Both the position numbers and the translations under genes were made by a program. Below the pieces are notes generated by a model. The model worked only from the letters and a program-made list of their open reading frames with translations. It had not been told where the DNA came from and did no database searches. Shown here piece by piece: positions 21,831 through 32,444 of a stretch of DNA of 64,000 bases. Each line of letters opens with the position of its first letter. Positions within the stretch are counted from its first letter, which is position 1. This DNA comes from Rhexocercosporidium sp. MPI-PUGE-AT-0058 (lineage: Eukaryota > Ascomycota > Leotiomycetes > Helotiales): NCBI GenBank assembly GCA_020746875.1, contig JAGTJL010000001.1:1116001-1180000 (forward strand). Reading direction: 5' to 3'.

Positions 21831-23493
21831 TCACAACAACATCGGCTTCAAGTCATGCGCAACCTTGAACGGAGCTTCCGTCTTGCTCTTGATCTCGTCA
21901 ACAGTCACACCATCGGCAATCTCGACCAATGTCAATCCGGTTGCGAAGTCTACATCAAACACGCCCTGCAAATAGTCAGCTCGGTACCACCTAAGAAGGA
22001 GGAAATACGTACCAGTTCGGTAATAATCATCGAAACGCAAGCCTTGCCCGTCAACGGGAATGCGCATTGCTTGACAATTTTCGCATTGCCTTTTTTATCT
22101 GTATGCTCCATCGTAACAACGACCTTGGTCTTCTCCGGGTTGCTGACCAGATCCATAGCACCACCAAATCCCTTTATCTTTCCTGGCAGCATCCAGTTTG
22201 CCAAATCTCCGTTTCCGCTTACTTGCATAGCTCCGAGGATTGTCAGGTTGACACGACCGCTTCTGATCATGCCGAAGGACTCCTCGCTTCCGAATACAGC
22301 TGCGCCAGGCTTCAATGTAACGGTCTCCTTACCAGCATTGATGAGATCGGCGTCTTCTTTGCCCTTCACTGGATATGGTCCAAGTCCAAGAATACCATTC
22401 TCGGATTGCAATTGGACCTCGACCTCTGGGCCAACGAATCCAGGCGCCAGCATAGGCATACCGATTCCCAAGTTGGCATACATGCCATTCTTGAATTCTT
22501 TAGCCGCCCTCCTGACAATGCGCTCTCTTTTCGCCGCGGTTTCGCCGCTTCCAAGTGCGGACTTCGCATCCGCATCGTTGGGGTCTTTGGCAAAGGTGTA
22601 CTTCTCGATACCCTTTTCTGTCGTCGATTGAATAACCCGCTTGACATAGATACCTGGGAGATGCACAGCCTCAGGAGGAATGTCTCCTGGCTCAACGATA
22701 TGCTCAGCTTCCACGATGGTCATCTTGGCATTTCGGCCCATTGCACCATTAAAGTTGTTGGCAGTAAGTCTGAACTGGCAATTACCCAATTTGTCTGCTT
22801 TCCATGCCTTGACAAAAGCATAGTCTCCCTTGATACTCTCCTCCAAAAGGTACTGCTTTCCGTCAAAGACTTTGACATCTTTAGGGTAAGAGTATACTTT
22901 TGGTGTTCCATCAGGGTTGTTCTGTAGAGGCAGCTCTCCAGTCTGGACAACCGTTCCGAAAGCGGCGGGTGTGTAGAAAGCAGGTATTCCCTTTCCTCCA
23001 GAAGCGCAACGCTCAGCCAGCGTCCCTTGTGGCGTAAGTTCCAGCTCCACTTCTCCGGTCAAGTACATCTTCTCGAATGTCTTGTTCTCGCCAATGTAAC
23101 TCGCAATCATCTTCTTGATCTGCTTCGTCTTCAGCAGCTTGCCCAAGCCAGAGGTGTCCGTTCCAGCGTTGTTTGAGACAGCAGTAATACCGGTAATTTC
23201 CGGCTTGTTGATCACCTCGTCGATGAGGGTATCGGGAACACCGCAGAGACCGAATCCCCCGCAGAGGACTGTGGAATTGGGTTTCATGTCTTTGAGCGCT
23301 TCGGCCGCAGAAGGGAAGACTTTATTGATCTCATTGCGTCGAAATGTTGACGAAAATGTGCGTGCGAATAGGAGAGATTGCTGTGAAGTCCATTGTCAGT
23401 TCGTCTCAATTGGTAACTGGGAAAGCTTCTCCGCACCTTGGTATTATTCCTCGTGTATGCTCTCGCTGTCCGGAGAAGCGCTGTAGAAGACAT
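21831..23493 (-). CDS. succinyl-CoA:3-ketoacid CoA transferase, mitochondrial
   Basis: Moves CoA between succinyl-CoA and acetoacetate or related acids. Three exons: 23493-23437, 23380-22013 and 21965-21831 (introns 56 and 47 bases, phase 0) give 519 residues. A presequence rich in Arg/Ser/Thr (LLRTARAYTRNNTKK, FARTFSSTFRRNE) indicates mitochondrial import. The alpha-type half holds LCGGFGLCGVPDTLI; the beta-type half begins near ERIVRRAAKEFKNGMYANLG and carries QSENGILGLGP, whose Glu is the family's catalytic residue forming the glutamyl-CoA thioester. The last exon ends in VEIADGVTVDEIKSKTEAPF. Length equals that of animal SCOT. Besides ketone use, fungal members may help handle acetyl- or propionyl-CoA; that is inference. 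Confidence 0.95.
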
Positions 23494-25052
23494 TTTGCGT
23501 GTATGAGTGGAGAGTAAATGGCTGTCCGTCACTCAATGAAAGACTTTTTGCAGGAAGTTTTGCACAGTAAGGGAGAGTAAATCCACCTCCGTCTGGGGAA
23601 GCTGGATTTGAAGTCAACACACTGGCGGGTGAGTTCTTAACCCGTCGGTTTCCCCACGGCTACCAAGACCGCGGGCGGAATGTGGCCCGGCAAGTGGACA
23701 GGCCCGAACTCGGAATGGTGCTCAGAATGAACGAGGCCAACTTCATGGGTTTCCTGTATCTGCTAACACTCTCTTCATGACAAGCAGCTCGATCCTGCTT
23801 CTCTTGATCGCTTTTCTAATACAAAATTCTTTCCGATTTTTGCAGAAGAACAGTCTCCAAAGTTGGGCATGTCCCCAAGTCAAGTCGAAGATAAGTCTTG
23901 GCACGCGGATAATCGCGGATGTCTTCCGCATTGTGAATAGCCTCAATTTTAACCACGGATCTTGTCCTGACCATTCCCCTCGAACGTCTATACTTCCATG
24001 TTGATGTTCAAAGGTGGATCTACAACTTTCATCGTCAGTCTCATAAAGTGGGCAGTGTCTAGGACTGCAGGACGATATGTTACTGTACCAAGAGCATGTT
24101 TGTTGTTCGCTCTGGCAAAAACGCGAAGTATGTCTTTGGTACTGTACTACAGCTTAGAGCGTTCGAGGAGTCTCTCGCTGGTGTAGACTGTTATCCTGTC
24201 CTGGGGATAGATCCTCGAGTCCTGGTGTCAATCCATGAGACATTTAGTTGAACATTCCGTGGGGCTTGTTTGCAAGAGGAGAATAAAAATTAGATGCTGA
24301 ATGTCATTGCCACAAAATGTAGTATTTCCTTATACTTCTACCTGTTAGGCTTAGCTGAGGGATCGTGATCTAGGTAGCAATTACCTAGTCACGAAGTGCA
24401 GTCTTTGCTACCAGCCACTCAGTCCTCTGCTCCAGCTCTTTCATTTTGTCTTTCATAACATTTCGAGTTCTTCTGTACTTGCCCCCTAGGCTCCTCAGTA
24501 GGCTTTCCTTCATCCAAACGGTCATCATTAGCATTTAAAGCCATCTCTATGCCCAGAGATGCTGTTTGTGACAAGGTGTGCACTCGTGCATCTGTGTCAT
24601 GCTGGGGAGTGGCTTGCTTTCTAAGGCAATTCAATGAACAAACAGTACAGTTCTGGTCTACTTTTGGTTGTCTAAGACCACCTAGCGGTCCCCTTTTTTC
24701 TGGCCCACGTATTTCAAGATGAAGCAAAGGACTACCCCTGCTTAGGTCAGGCGAGTAGTAGATAAATTCGCTAGCCTCACTTGCATTTATTCCGATTGCT
24801 TGGCTGTATCTCCGAAGACTTCATATATTACTTGAGACGAGAGCCACGGAAATGGCCATTAGTGTCGAGCGGTATTGACAGCCAATCGCCAACTTGCCAT
24901 TTGCACCAAGAATGACTCATCAAATGTCAACACCCATCCCACTTTTCTAATTACATCGAAGTCACCGCCAAGTGCAAAGACCGTCTTTCCTCTTCCCATT
25001 CCGATCATTAAATTAATTTGAAGCCTTCTTTCAACACCAACGAGAGCACGTC
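23494..25052. other. intergenic, no supportable gene
   Basis: A 1.56 kb spacer upstream of both flanking genes. A 102-residue minus-strand frame at 24419-24727 contains a CTVCSLNC pair of Cys but nothing else recognisable, and I do not annotate it. A palindromic-like CCTAGGTAGCAATTACCTAG element lies near 24370-24390. Confidence 0.5.
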
Positions 25053-25883
25053 ATGCTTCTCACCTCGCTGGAAACGGCCAAGCGGCTCGAGGAAGCAGAT
25101 ATAGTACATATAAGCCGACAGATAGATTCCTGTGCTCAATTCTTTTCAGATCACCGATCATTCATGATTCCAGTTGGCGGTGGACAAGCTTCAATCACTC
25201 TCCCAGCATTCAAGAGAAAGTTGAATAGGATCACTGGGCTCGGAATTTGTGGACCAGTGTCAGAAGATGACATGGCCAAAGCTGAAGATCTATTCATGAA
25301 GAGCGACGTTGAGATAGCCATTGGCCTGTGTCCACTCGCCGACCCATCCGCCGTTCAAGTCTTGGGTTCTCGAGGATACATTGTTGAGAGCTTCGTCAAC
25401 AGCTACTGCCGGCCCCTCACAGACGAGGATCTGAAAGAAGTGGGCGTAGAAGGCGTTGAGATATCTCGCGTCCCATCCGAAAGAGTTTCCGAGTTCCCAA
25501 AGTGGTCTTTGGCTGGGTACAAAGACGGCGGTAGGCCTGAACTACTTCTCGACACTCTAGCCCGAGCTGCAGTATTGAGGGATGACACATCTCTCTATTT
25601 TGCGATTGTTGACGGGAAAGTTGCGGCATCAGCTGGGATGGCTCTGATTGAGACTTCAAAAGGAAGAGTAGCTCATTTGTATATCGATAGTACCCTGCCC
25701 GAGTACCGAGGGAGAGGACTTCAGACCGCGCTACTGAAAGAGAGATTGAAGGATGCAAAGAAACCAGGGTTTGATCTGGCTTCGGTACAGGCTCGGCCTG
25801 GTAATGGGAGCTGTAGGAATATTGAGCGGGCGGGGTTTGGTCTTGCTTATACAAAGGTTTGGTTTGTGAAGGGCCTGGATTGA
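25053..25883 (+). CDS. GNAT-family N-acetyltransferase
   Basis: A single-exon, 276-residue protein. The C-terminal half is a GNAT fold: AHLYIDSTLPEYRGRGLQTALL includes the acetyl-CoA pyrophosphate-binding motif A (R-x-x-G-x-G/A as RGRGLQ), preceded by a beta strand (AASAGMALIE) and followed by the VQARPGNGSCRNIERAGF motif B region. The N-terminal half (Phe-rich EADIVHISRQIDSCAQFF) resembles a diverged second GNAT-like module found in some two-domain members. Substrate is unknown; these enzymes act on amines, antibiotics or protein N-termini. The start at 25053 is the first Met and is followed by uninterrupted coding sequence. Confidence 0.85.
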   Translation: MLLTSLETAKRLEEADIVHISRQIDSCAQFFSDHRSFMIPVGGGQASITLPAFKRKLNRITGLGICGPVSEDDMAKAEDLFMKSDVEIAIGLCPLADPSAVQVLGSRGYIVESFVNSYCRPLTDEDLKEVGVEGVEISRVPSERVSEFPKWSLAGYKDGGRPELLLDTLARAAVLRDDTSLYFAIVDGKVAASAGMALIETSKGRVAHLYIDSTLPEYRGRGLQTALLKERLKDAKKPGFDLASVQARPGNGSCRNIERAGFGLAYTKVWFVKGLD

Positions 25884-26200
25884 GGAGAGTTGTATAGTAC
25901 TCTCGAACTGGTAACGGAATCTTCCTGCGTAGCTCTTCTAGATCCAGTTCATTTTCTGACGCTCGTCACAAGTTTCAAATGTCCCAAACATCGATGAGCA
26001 CTTGGGGTGCTCGTGGCGCTCATGGCACAAGAGGTGGAGCGATGCAGTAGTATATTTCGAGTCTATCTCATGGTGCCAGGATTTTCAAAAGTACCTCTTT
26101 ACTTTTGTGATGTCCCTATTGCCAGGCTCTCTGTCGTGGGAGTTCTGTTCTGAAAATATTGAGACTCGGCATAGGTGGGTGGTAGATGCAATTCAAGTAC
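25884..26200. other. convergent 3' spacer
   Basis: About 320 bases between two convergent genes with no gene seen. Confidence 0.45.
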
Positions 26201-27952
26201 TCAAAGACACGGTCTCTTCAATACCGGGTTCTGAGCAGCCTCCTTCTCGAGTTTTCTCTTCTGTTCTAGCTCCCTGATCTTGCTCTGAATAATTGCCTTG
26301 ACATCAGGAGGCTTGGGGAGTGAGAAGTCAAGTTTGATCTCCTGTTCGGCTTCCGATTCTGCTGGCTCATCATCACTAAAGTCCATGTCTGATAAAGGAC
26401 TTGGCAGGTCTTCCTGTGAAGTATATGGAGACTCTTCTGGAAGTGTATCAAAAATCGCGGCTGGCAGGCGAGATTCGCAGTACGCTGTCAGCCACGGGGT
26501 TTCCTGATCAGTTACTGCATTGCCATCAGGGCGCGATTGTCGTATTTCTGCAATAGCAGAGGAGATGTTTGCAAGTGCTGCAGTGCTGGTCACCGGCCTT
26601 AGAAGGCAGCGTAAAATAGCCACTGCACAAGATAGCTTTGCAATCGAAGCGGCGGTTGCTTTGTAATTTGAGGTATACACAAGAGATGTCCAGTCCTCTG
26701 GTTGCTGAAACTCCTTTTCGTCAGCCATAGTAGAGCTAGAAGACTCCATTGTCAATGTATTAGGAGTATGTTCATCATCCTACAAAAAATCAGCATTCAT
26801 TGGTTATCGGCAAATATAGTCCGTCCGCGCCATGATGACTTCATGCTTGATCACAGGCAAAAATTCGGCCTGTAGCGAATCATAACGAGAACCTGCATCT
26901 GATCCATAAAGTCTAATGAGGTCCTCCTGACTTATACAATCGACGTCGGCGTCGAGAAACCTTTCAAGTCGAAGCAAAGACTGCTCACTTGAAGTATCTA
27001 ACCTGGAGCAGGTATCATAAGATTGTAGTTTCCGGCGACGAAAGAAGCGTTGGCCTCAAAATTTGGACATAAGCCGTATCCGCCGAGTATGGGATGGCCT
27101 GTGTGTTCCAATATGTTATCCTGTCAACCTTGTAAGCGTGATTCTCAGCCGAGTACGTATCTTCCTCACCTTTACCATGCGCCTGAACACCCGCCCTACG
27201 AGTTGTTCCACGCGTTGGTGACCGAAAGCTTCAGGACTCAATTGGAAGTCTATCTCGTATATGGTCTGTGGGTAATTGAAGTGAAGAGCCTTTTTCACAA
27301 TCCTATTGATTGAGTCCAAATATTCCCCACAGTCCGAAGCGGCTAACATGACCAGATTCAGCGGTGACGAGTGATGGATTCCATTTGTGGTACTGGGCGG
27401 TGGCGGGCAATCGGGTCGATAAGCTGGAGGGACTGAATGCTTTATTAGACCGCATTGGGGTCAATTAGTATATTATACCGCATGTTCCATGGATCTTCAG
27501 TTCACAGTGATTAATAACATTCAGTATCGCAGTTTTCACAGTTACACCGTACCCTTCAGCATAGTAGTCTTCAATCCAACGACACATGCTCGTTTCCGGA
27601 TAGTCTTCAAACCCGACAGAGTGGTCAAGTTGAACAGCCGCAAGAGAGCGGTAAGAACTCACACGGATGCACTGCTTTAGAACCCCATCCTAAGCACGTT
27701 AGATCCCATTAAATCGAGGGAAATCTTAGGGGAGTGTACCTCAATCATCCGATCTTTGACTACCCCCCGGAACTTCTTCGCTGTCAAATCAAAAGGGTCT
27801 TTCTTATAGCCAGGCCAAGACGGCTGTAGCTCGAGATTGTGTTTCCCATGGACTTTACCGTTACGCACCACGTAATTGACAAAGTCATCGTACACCTTGC
27901 AGATGGGTGGATTGTCAAAGATCAAGGGATCGATCGACTGTGTGAATGGCAT
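26201..27952 (-). CDS. unrecognised multi-exon protein with uncertain 5' end
   Basis: Several exons fit together in phase: 27952-27740, 27671-27479, 27423-27170 and 27120 downward, with introns of 68 (branch TCTAACG), 55 (TACTAAT) and 49 bases. They read MPFTQSIDPLIFDNPPICKV, CRWIEDYYAEGYGVTVKTAI, YLDSINRIVKKALHFNYPQ and HPILGGYGLCPNFEANASF. Two later blocks continue: 26995-26840 (LLRLERFLDADVDCISQEDL) and 26778-26201, ending in a Glu/Lys-rich coiled segment (IRELEQKRKLEKEAAQNP). The link into the fifth block needs a poor donor (GTCGCC) or a one-base shift; otherwise the frame stops at 26998. Upstream of 27952 the same frame continues but is broken by a TAA at about 27962 and, beyond a possible intron, a TGA. 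I recognise no domain. Either the true start is 27952 or the gene is decaying from its 5' end. Confidence 0.5.
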
Positions 27953-28329
27953 CCCGAAATCTTAGAGGCTGTCACAGACCGTATTATCGATGACAAGAGC
28001 AAAACCGGGAACTTTGGCAAAGTCGTCGTATGCCTGCAAACGTTGTGGTTCGTTGCCCAATGCATTTCACGGCTTGCGCAAAGTCTACCTGTCACTCTGT
28101 TGGAGGTAAGATCTTGCGCTGCCAGTTTGAGCATGCGTTAACAATGAACTTGTGGCAGTTGAATACATTTAGCCATTGCCTGCGCTCTCCTCATATATTG
28201 CTTCTGGTGGAAAAAACCGCTTGACGTCGAACGACCAGTCTTGATTCGTGGAGAAAAGTATCATGAAACTTTAGCATGGCTGTGGATGTGTTCTCGTCCA
28301 GCAGCTGGCCCTCCCAGGAACGGAAGACC

Positions 28330-29203
28330 GCCGCGTCCAACTCGTGGTCCGAGACGACCCTTCATATATCACTAGGCACACCCACGAAATAGGTCCAGTG
28401 CAAGTACCAGCGATGGCCCCACCACTATCGAGAGAGACCCCAATATCACAACAAGTTACACTCGAATATGGCCAGGAGCTCTTAGACAGTAGTCTACAAT
28501 ATTGTTATCTTGGGCCAGAGGAGCCTCCGCCTTCGTTAAATCTCGCTAAAGTTGATGTCCTTCGCTGGCGACTTCCTTCACCTAGGTTTTTGTCCTTTGA
28601 TCAGATCACGATCCCAATGATTACTCAACGCACACTGAATTATTCTTTCCCGGAAGACTTACAACGACAAACAAGTGGTTAGCTTGGTCGGTTCTCCTCC
28701 TAGCAAGCATTCTGTACGGCGGCCTCCATACACTAGCCTGGGATGCCACATTCAGAAGTCGTGCTGAGCAGGTGTTATGGAGAATTTCCGCACTAACAGT
28801 CATGGGGTATGGCTTCGTTGTGGCACTTTTTATGGGCTAGTCAAACTCGAACTATGAAGTCCAGGATTACGAACCAGTTCGAAGATTCTCTGGCATTTCT
28901 CATTCGTCGTGGTTCGAAACTCTCCGAGAGGCTCCAGGCGAATTATCGAGAATGCTGCATTTTGAGCGACACTTTTCAAAGCACTATGTAATCAGACAAT
29001 CCTTAGGACTTATAATCCGGTTCCTCCTCGCACTTCTCTATTTGCTTTTTATCCTTTTATTCCCACTTATGTTTTTCGCAGCTCGTTTGTATTCGGTAGC
29101 AAGAGTCTACCTCGTGGTGGAATGCTTCATCAGTCTCTTTCATTCACCTCCTGGATTATACCGGCAGCCTGTTTGGGCCTCTTACTTTCCGCATATCGGG
29201 TGA
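28330..29203 (+). pseudogene. disrupted fungal multi-pass membrane protein gene
   Basis: Three pieces of one protein lie in order. The first (open 28344-28682) contains VTLEYGQELL and SLNLAKVDVLRWRLPSPRF. The second, in a shifted frame from about 28660, reads LTTTNKWLAWSVLLLASILY and GGLHTLAWDATFRSRAEQVL, then meets a TAG at about 28838. The third, after that stop in the same frame, continues through PVRRFSG and a hydrophobic run to ARLYSVARVYLVVECFISLF ending HIG at 29203. The closing R-x-Y-L-V-V-E-x-F-I-S-L motif and the TM pattern are typical of a widespread Pezizomycotina membrane-protein family of unknown role. A frameshift plus a premature stop make it a pseudogene, unless a 35-base intron and an error are assumed. 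Confidence 0.65.
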
Positions 29204-30003
29204 TGAAGTACCATCAATATTCTATATTAAACAGTCTTTTGGTAAAGCAGGGTATTCTCAGTCGTGAATATTGAGCTTTGTCTCGGCCGTGTGGCGATTA
29301 GACTTTTCACTTTAATTTTTGTTTTGGGGGTAACAAGAACGCGGTGAGAGAGCTGGATCAGGAGATTAAAAATTAAGAATATGTACTGTAGGGTTCACTC
29401 TAGAATGAATATTATCGACTGCTGGCAAAAATCATGTCAGGCCATGCAATGCATGAGCAGGGGCTCTTCAGCGTTTCCCTACATCCCTTCCTCACTCTCG
29501 TGGCGTGAAGAATACTAAATCAAAAGGGGTGGGTGAATGGGACTCGCTTGAATGAAGGGGTGTGATTTGGTTAGACCCTGGATTAAGCGAGCGAGGGCAG
29601 GAGATGGAAAGAACTGCGAAAGACCCAGAGGAAAAGACCACATCTGCTTATGACTCAAATTCTTTCAAGTTGATTTATGTTACTCTAATAACCCCCCCCT
29701 TCCTTTGTAGACCAAAACACTTACCGAAGTAACGTGACAAACACCTCGCCCATCCCAAACCATCTCGTCTCTCAGCCCATCAGGCATCCGTCCGAAGTCC
29801 CGGATTTAAGCAGTAGGTACCTACCTAGGTCTGTCACGCAGGCATCATCCAAAAAGCTCAAATCGGAGATCTAGAAATGCGACATGCAACAAAAGAGGCC
29901 AATTCCAATTTTTTTTCCGAATGGAAAGGTTATTATGTCTGGAGCCTGGCCCTGGACGAGTTAGAGAATCGAGGAGAATCGAGATGGGAGAATAGGGATT
30001 TTT

Positions 30004-30036
30004 GGGGAAGGGGAAGGGGAAGGGGATCGGGATCGG
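30004..30036. repeat. (GGGGAA)n / GGGATC purine-rich repeat
   Basis: Repeated GGGGAAGGGGAAGGGGAAGG followed by GGGATCGGGATCGGGA, directly readable. Confidence 0.75.
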
Positions 30037-31175
30037 GAGCGCGCAATTGGAAGCGAGGGGAGCGATGTGGTGATGAATGGTGTGCCGCGAGCCGGAGGAG
30101 TCTGAGAGAGTCTGAGACGTGGAGACGTGGACGTGGCTATGGGATGGATGAATGCAAGGCTGAGCTGACTGATGGGCACCTGAGTGATCACGAGGTGCTG
30201 GTTGGGATCGAGAGTTAGTGCTTGCATCGGGAGATCGGGGGGTTTTTGACTCTTGGAGGTGTGTCTGCGACATGGATGTATCGAGTATTGTTCTCTGGGG
30301 AGGGGAGGATGGCCGTTGGAATTATTTGACGCAGGGTCTTTTGCTAGGCGGGTTCTTTGACATTGTACGAAGTACTTCGAAGTGTGTTTGTAATAATGTC
30401 CTACCTCGTCAGGGTTATTTATGTCTCGCAATACAATCTCTATTCAGGTAGTTGTAGAGGCTGCAGAGTCGTACAATTGACCTTGAAATAATTATAAATA
30501 CAAGAGATTTTACTTCTTGACTACACACGTTTCTCTAAGAGGAAGGCTTACAGCTCAAGCCATGTGGTCGCAAGTCGTCGTTGAAGTGACCTCAAATTTG
30601 AAAATTTTTGACATTCCGCGAACAACCGGCCGGAGGCATGTCCGGGTCTAGACCGCACGCTTGCTTCTCCTTGGCTTAGAGCATAACGACATGGGCTGGA
30701 CAGGACAGGGGCCTGTGTCCATCAACGGTTGCAACGCGCCCAACCCCAAACACTTGGAAGCAAAGTGCCACGTGGTCGTGCAATTGACTCTTCTAAAAGT
30801 ACTTGGTAATTATTTACACACCCGGCATGCAGCATAATATAAATAAAAAAACGTCAGCCTCGTCAGATCGTCGATGGTTTTTGCGTGTTCCGACATCCTT
30901 GTCTATCAAAACGGCACTGTGACGTTGGCGGTGGGTCGGATTGAAGCCACGGTTTCAACCTTAAAATGGCATCCCAGAGCTTGGATTGGTTGGTTGGTTG
31001 GACCCTGGATTTTGGTAGCCTTGCCTCCATGTGACTTGGGTTCAAAGTCATCCTTTCCTTGGCAAAATCGATTGGGAGTCTCTACCTTTGATAGCCAGCA
31101 GCAGCACTAGGACACATTACAGTCCCTAGAAGGATAGGGTAGGTAAGGTAGCAGTATTACATGATAGTAAGGTAA

Positions 31176-31200
31176 CCATTTCCATTTCCATTTCCATTTA
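31176..31200. repeat. (CATTTC)n simple repeat
   Basis: Four tandem six-base units upstream of frq. Confidence 0.8.
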
Positions 31201-31345
31201 CATGCTGACGCCGGGCCCGACCAGACCCGACCAGAGATTGAGATGGATGTTGACCCTTCCGTGTTGTCAAGCGAGATGCACCGATCAGGCCAGGTACGGC
31301 AAGGGCCATAGCTCGGCAGGCAAGAACGAACCCCTGCCACGGGAC

Positions 31346-31405
31346 GATCTTCGATCTCACTAGCAAACTGCGATCTATCCGAACCCAACTTGTCACCACG
31401 ATCGA
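31346..31405 (+). promoter_or_regulatory. GATC cluster A upstream of frq (candidate White Collar site)
   Basis: GATC occurs at 31346, 31353, 31372 and 31400 (the last as GATCGA). In Neurospora the White Collar complex binds paired GATC/GATCGA-like elements at the frq clock box and light-response elements. The cluster lies about 1.0-1.1 kb before the frq ATG. The motif density is seen; binding is inferred. Confidence 0.45.
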
Positions 31406-31596
31406 GAAACTTCAAGAAGTCGCCAACCTTCCCTCACGGCGGTCTCCCAGGCCCTCCCAGCATCATGACGGAAGGCCTGTCCTCTCACCAGAGTCGTCCT
31501 CTACCATTGCTGCACCGACGACGGTCTAGACTGGACCCCTAACAAACAAGAACTGCTGAACGCCGGGCCTGATTGGCTGCGATTTGAAGGCACTGC

Positions 31597-31713
31597 GATC
31601 GATCTGGGAGGGAGCTGGGACGACGGAGAAAACCAGACAACGCGACACGACAGGACGGGGCAGGACGGGAGAAGGAGAGGAGAATAATCGATCTCTGCGA
31701 TCTGATTCTGATC
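31597..31713 (+). promoter_or_regulatory. GATC cluster B upstream of frq (candidate light-response element)
   Basis: A perfect GATCGATC at 31597-31604 and three GATC at 31690, 31699 and 31710 spaced 9 and 11 bases (with a GATT between) lie about 0.73-0.85 kb before the frq ATG. This spacing of imperfect GATN repeats resembles the proximal light-response element of Neurospora frq, which sits close to the transcription start. Binding is inferred only. Confidence 0.5.
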
Positions 31714-31767
31714 TGGGACTCACGACTGTACTGGTACGAAAGTACCGTACCTGCCACCGTGCTACTT

Positions 31768-31795
31768 CGACTGCACTGCGACTGCGACTGCGACT
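31768..31795. repeat. (CGACTG)n simple repeat
   Basis: CGACTGCACTGCGACTGCGACTGCGACT-type tandem units in the frq leader/promoter. Confidence 0.75.
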
Positions 31796-32117
31796 AGGAC
31801 GCGGACTATTGCTTGCCAACGCTGTCAAATCATCTCCACGGCCACAGAGAGAAGTAGAGAAGGAGTGCCAGAGTCGCCCAAGCAAATCACACCTGCCTCT
31901 AGTCTGATCCCATCTAACTTACAGCACTGCTCCTGCCGGTATCCCTCCCGTATCGATTCGCGGCTCCCCTGCTCTGTTTGTAGTCGAATCCTTTACCTGC
32001 ACTTGCACCTGTCAGACCGAACGAACGAAGAACCAAAACCGTGGTATCTCGATCTTCCTCCTTTTGATCGTCCACTTCTAGAACCACGGATTATCACAGC
32101 ACAACCACTTGCAACTG

Positions 32118-32192
32118 ATGTTAACTCCTGCCTTCTCCCACCGATGTTCAAGGAAGCATTTCAACTTCTGTGAACCCTTCCATACTCTCTAG
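32118..32192 (+). other. upstream ORF 1 of frq
   Basis: ATG at 32118 opens a 24-codon frame ending TAG at 32190-32192, ahead of the frq start. A second ATG at 32144 in another frame opens a 9-codon ORF ending at 32173 inside it. Neurospora frq also has a long leader with several uORFs that influence translation; whether the transcript here begins upstream of this point is not shown. Confidence 0.45.
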
Positions 32193-32396
32193 GCTCTTCC
32201 ACGAACTCCACAACTAGAGAAGCAAGCCTCTTGGTACCTCACATCTCACAAGTCACGCCACCTGTCGGGATTTCATACGAAGATCAACACAAACTGGCAA
32301 TTTTCGCTCTGATCTGCAGTACAAATCTCTTGAACTCCTGCTCTGGAGGCTCCATTCATTCAACTCAGGAGCTTTCACCTCGAGCATAGCACTGCA

Positions 32397-32420
32397 ATGC
32401 TTGTGACACAAACACAATAG
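32397..32420 (+). other. upstream ORF 3 of frq
   Basis: ATG CTT GTG ... TAG, seven codons, ends only 24 bases before the frq ATG at 32445, so re-initiation or leaky scanning would be required if it is translated. Confidence 0.45.
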
Positions 32421-32444
32421 GACTCCCTACACGCAGAAGGTCCG

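Larger units (their letters stand above)
29204..31345. other. long intergenic spacer upstream of frq
   Basis: No supportable gene. Overlapping frames at 29845-30451 arise from purine-rich sequence including a (GGGGAA)n tract. The right part is simple-repeat rich ((CATTTC)n at 31176-31200) and is probably distal frq promoter. Confidence 0.5.

Noticed and set aside
24419..24727. 102-residue minus-strand frame with a CxxC-x-x-x-C-like Cys group
   Set aside because: No partner exons, promoter or family match; the Cys spacing is not a known zinc finger.
29845..30451. Several frames of 100-156 codons on both strands
   Set aside because: They come from GGGGAA-type purine-rich sequence, which is naturally poor in stop codons.
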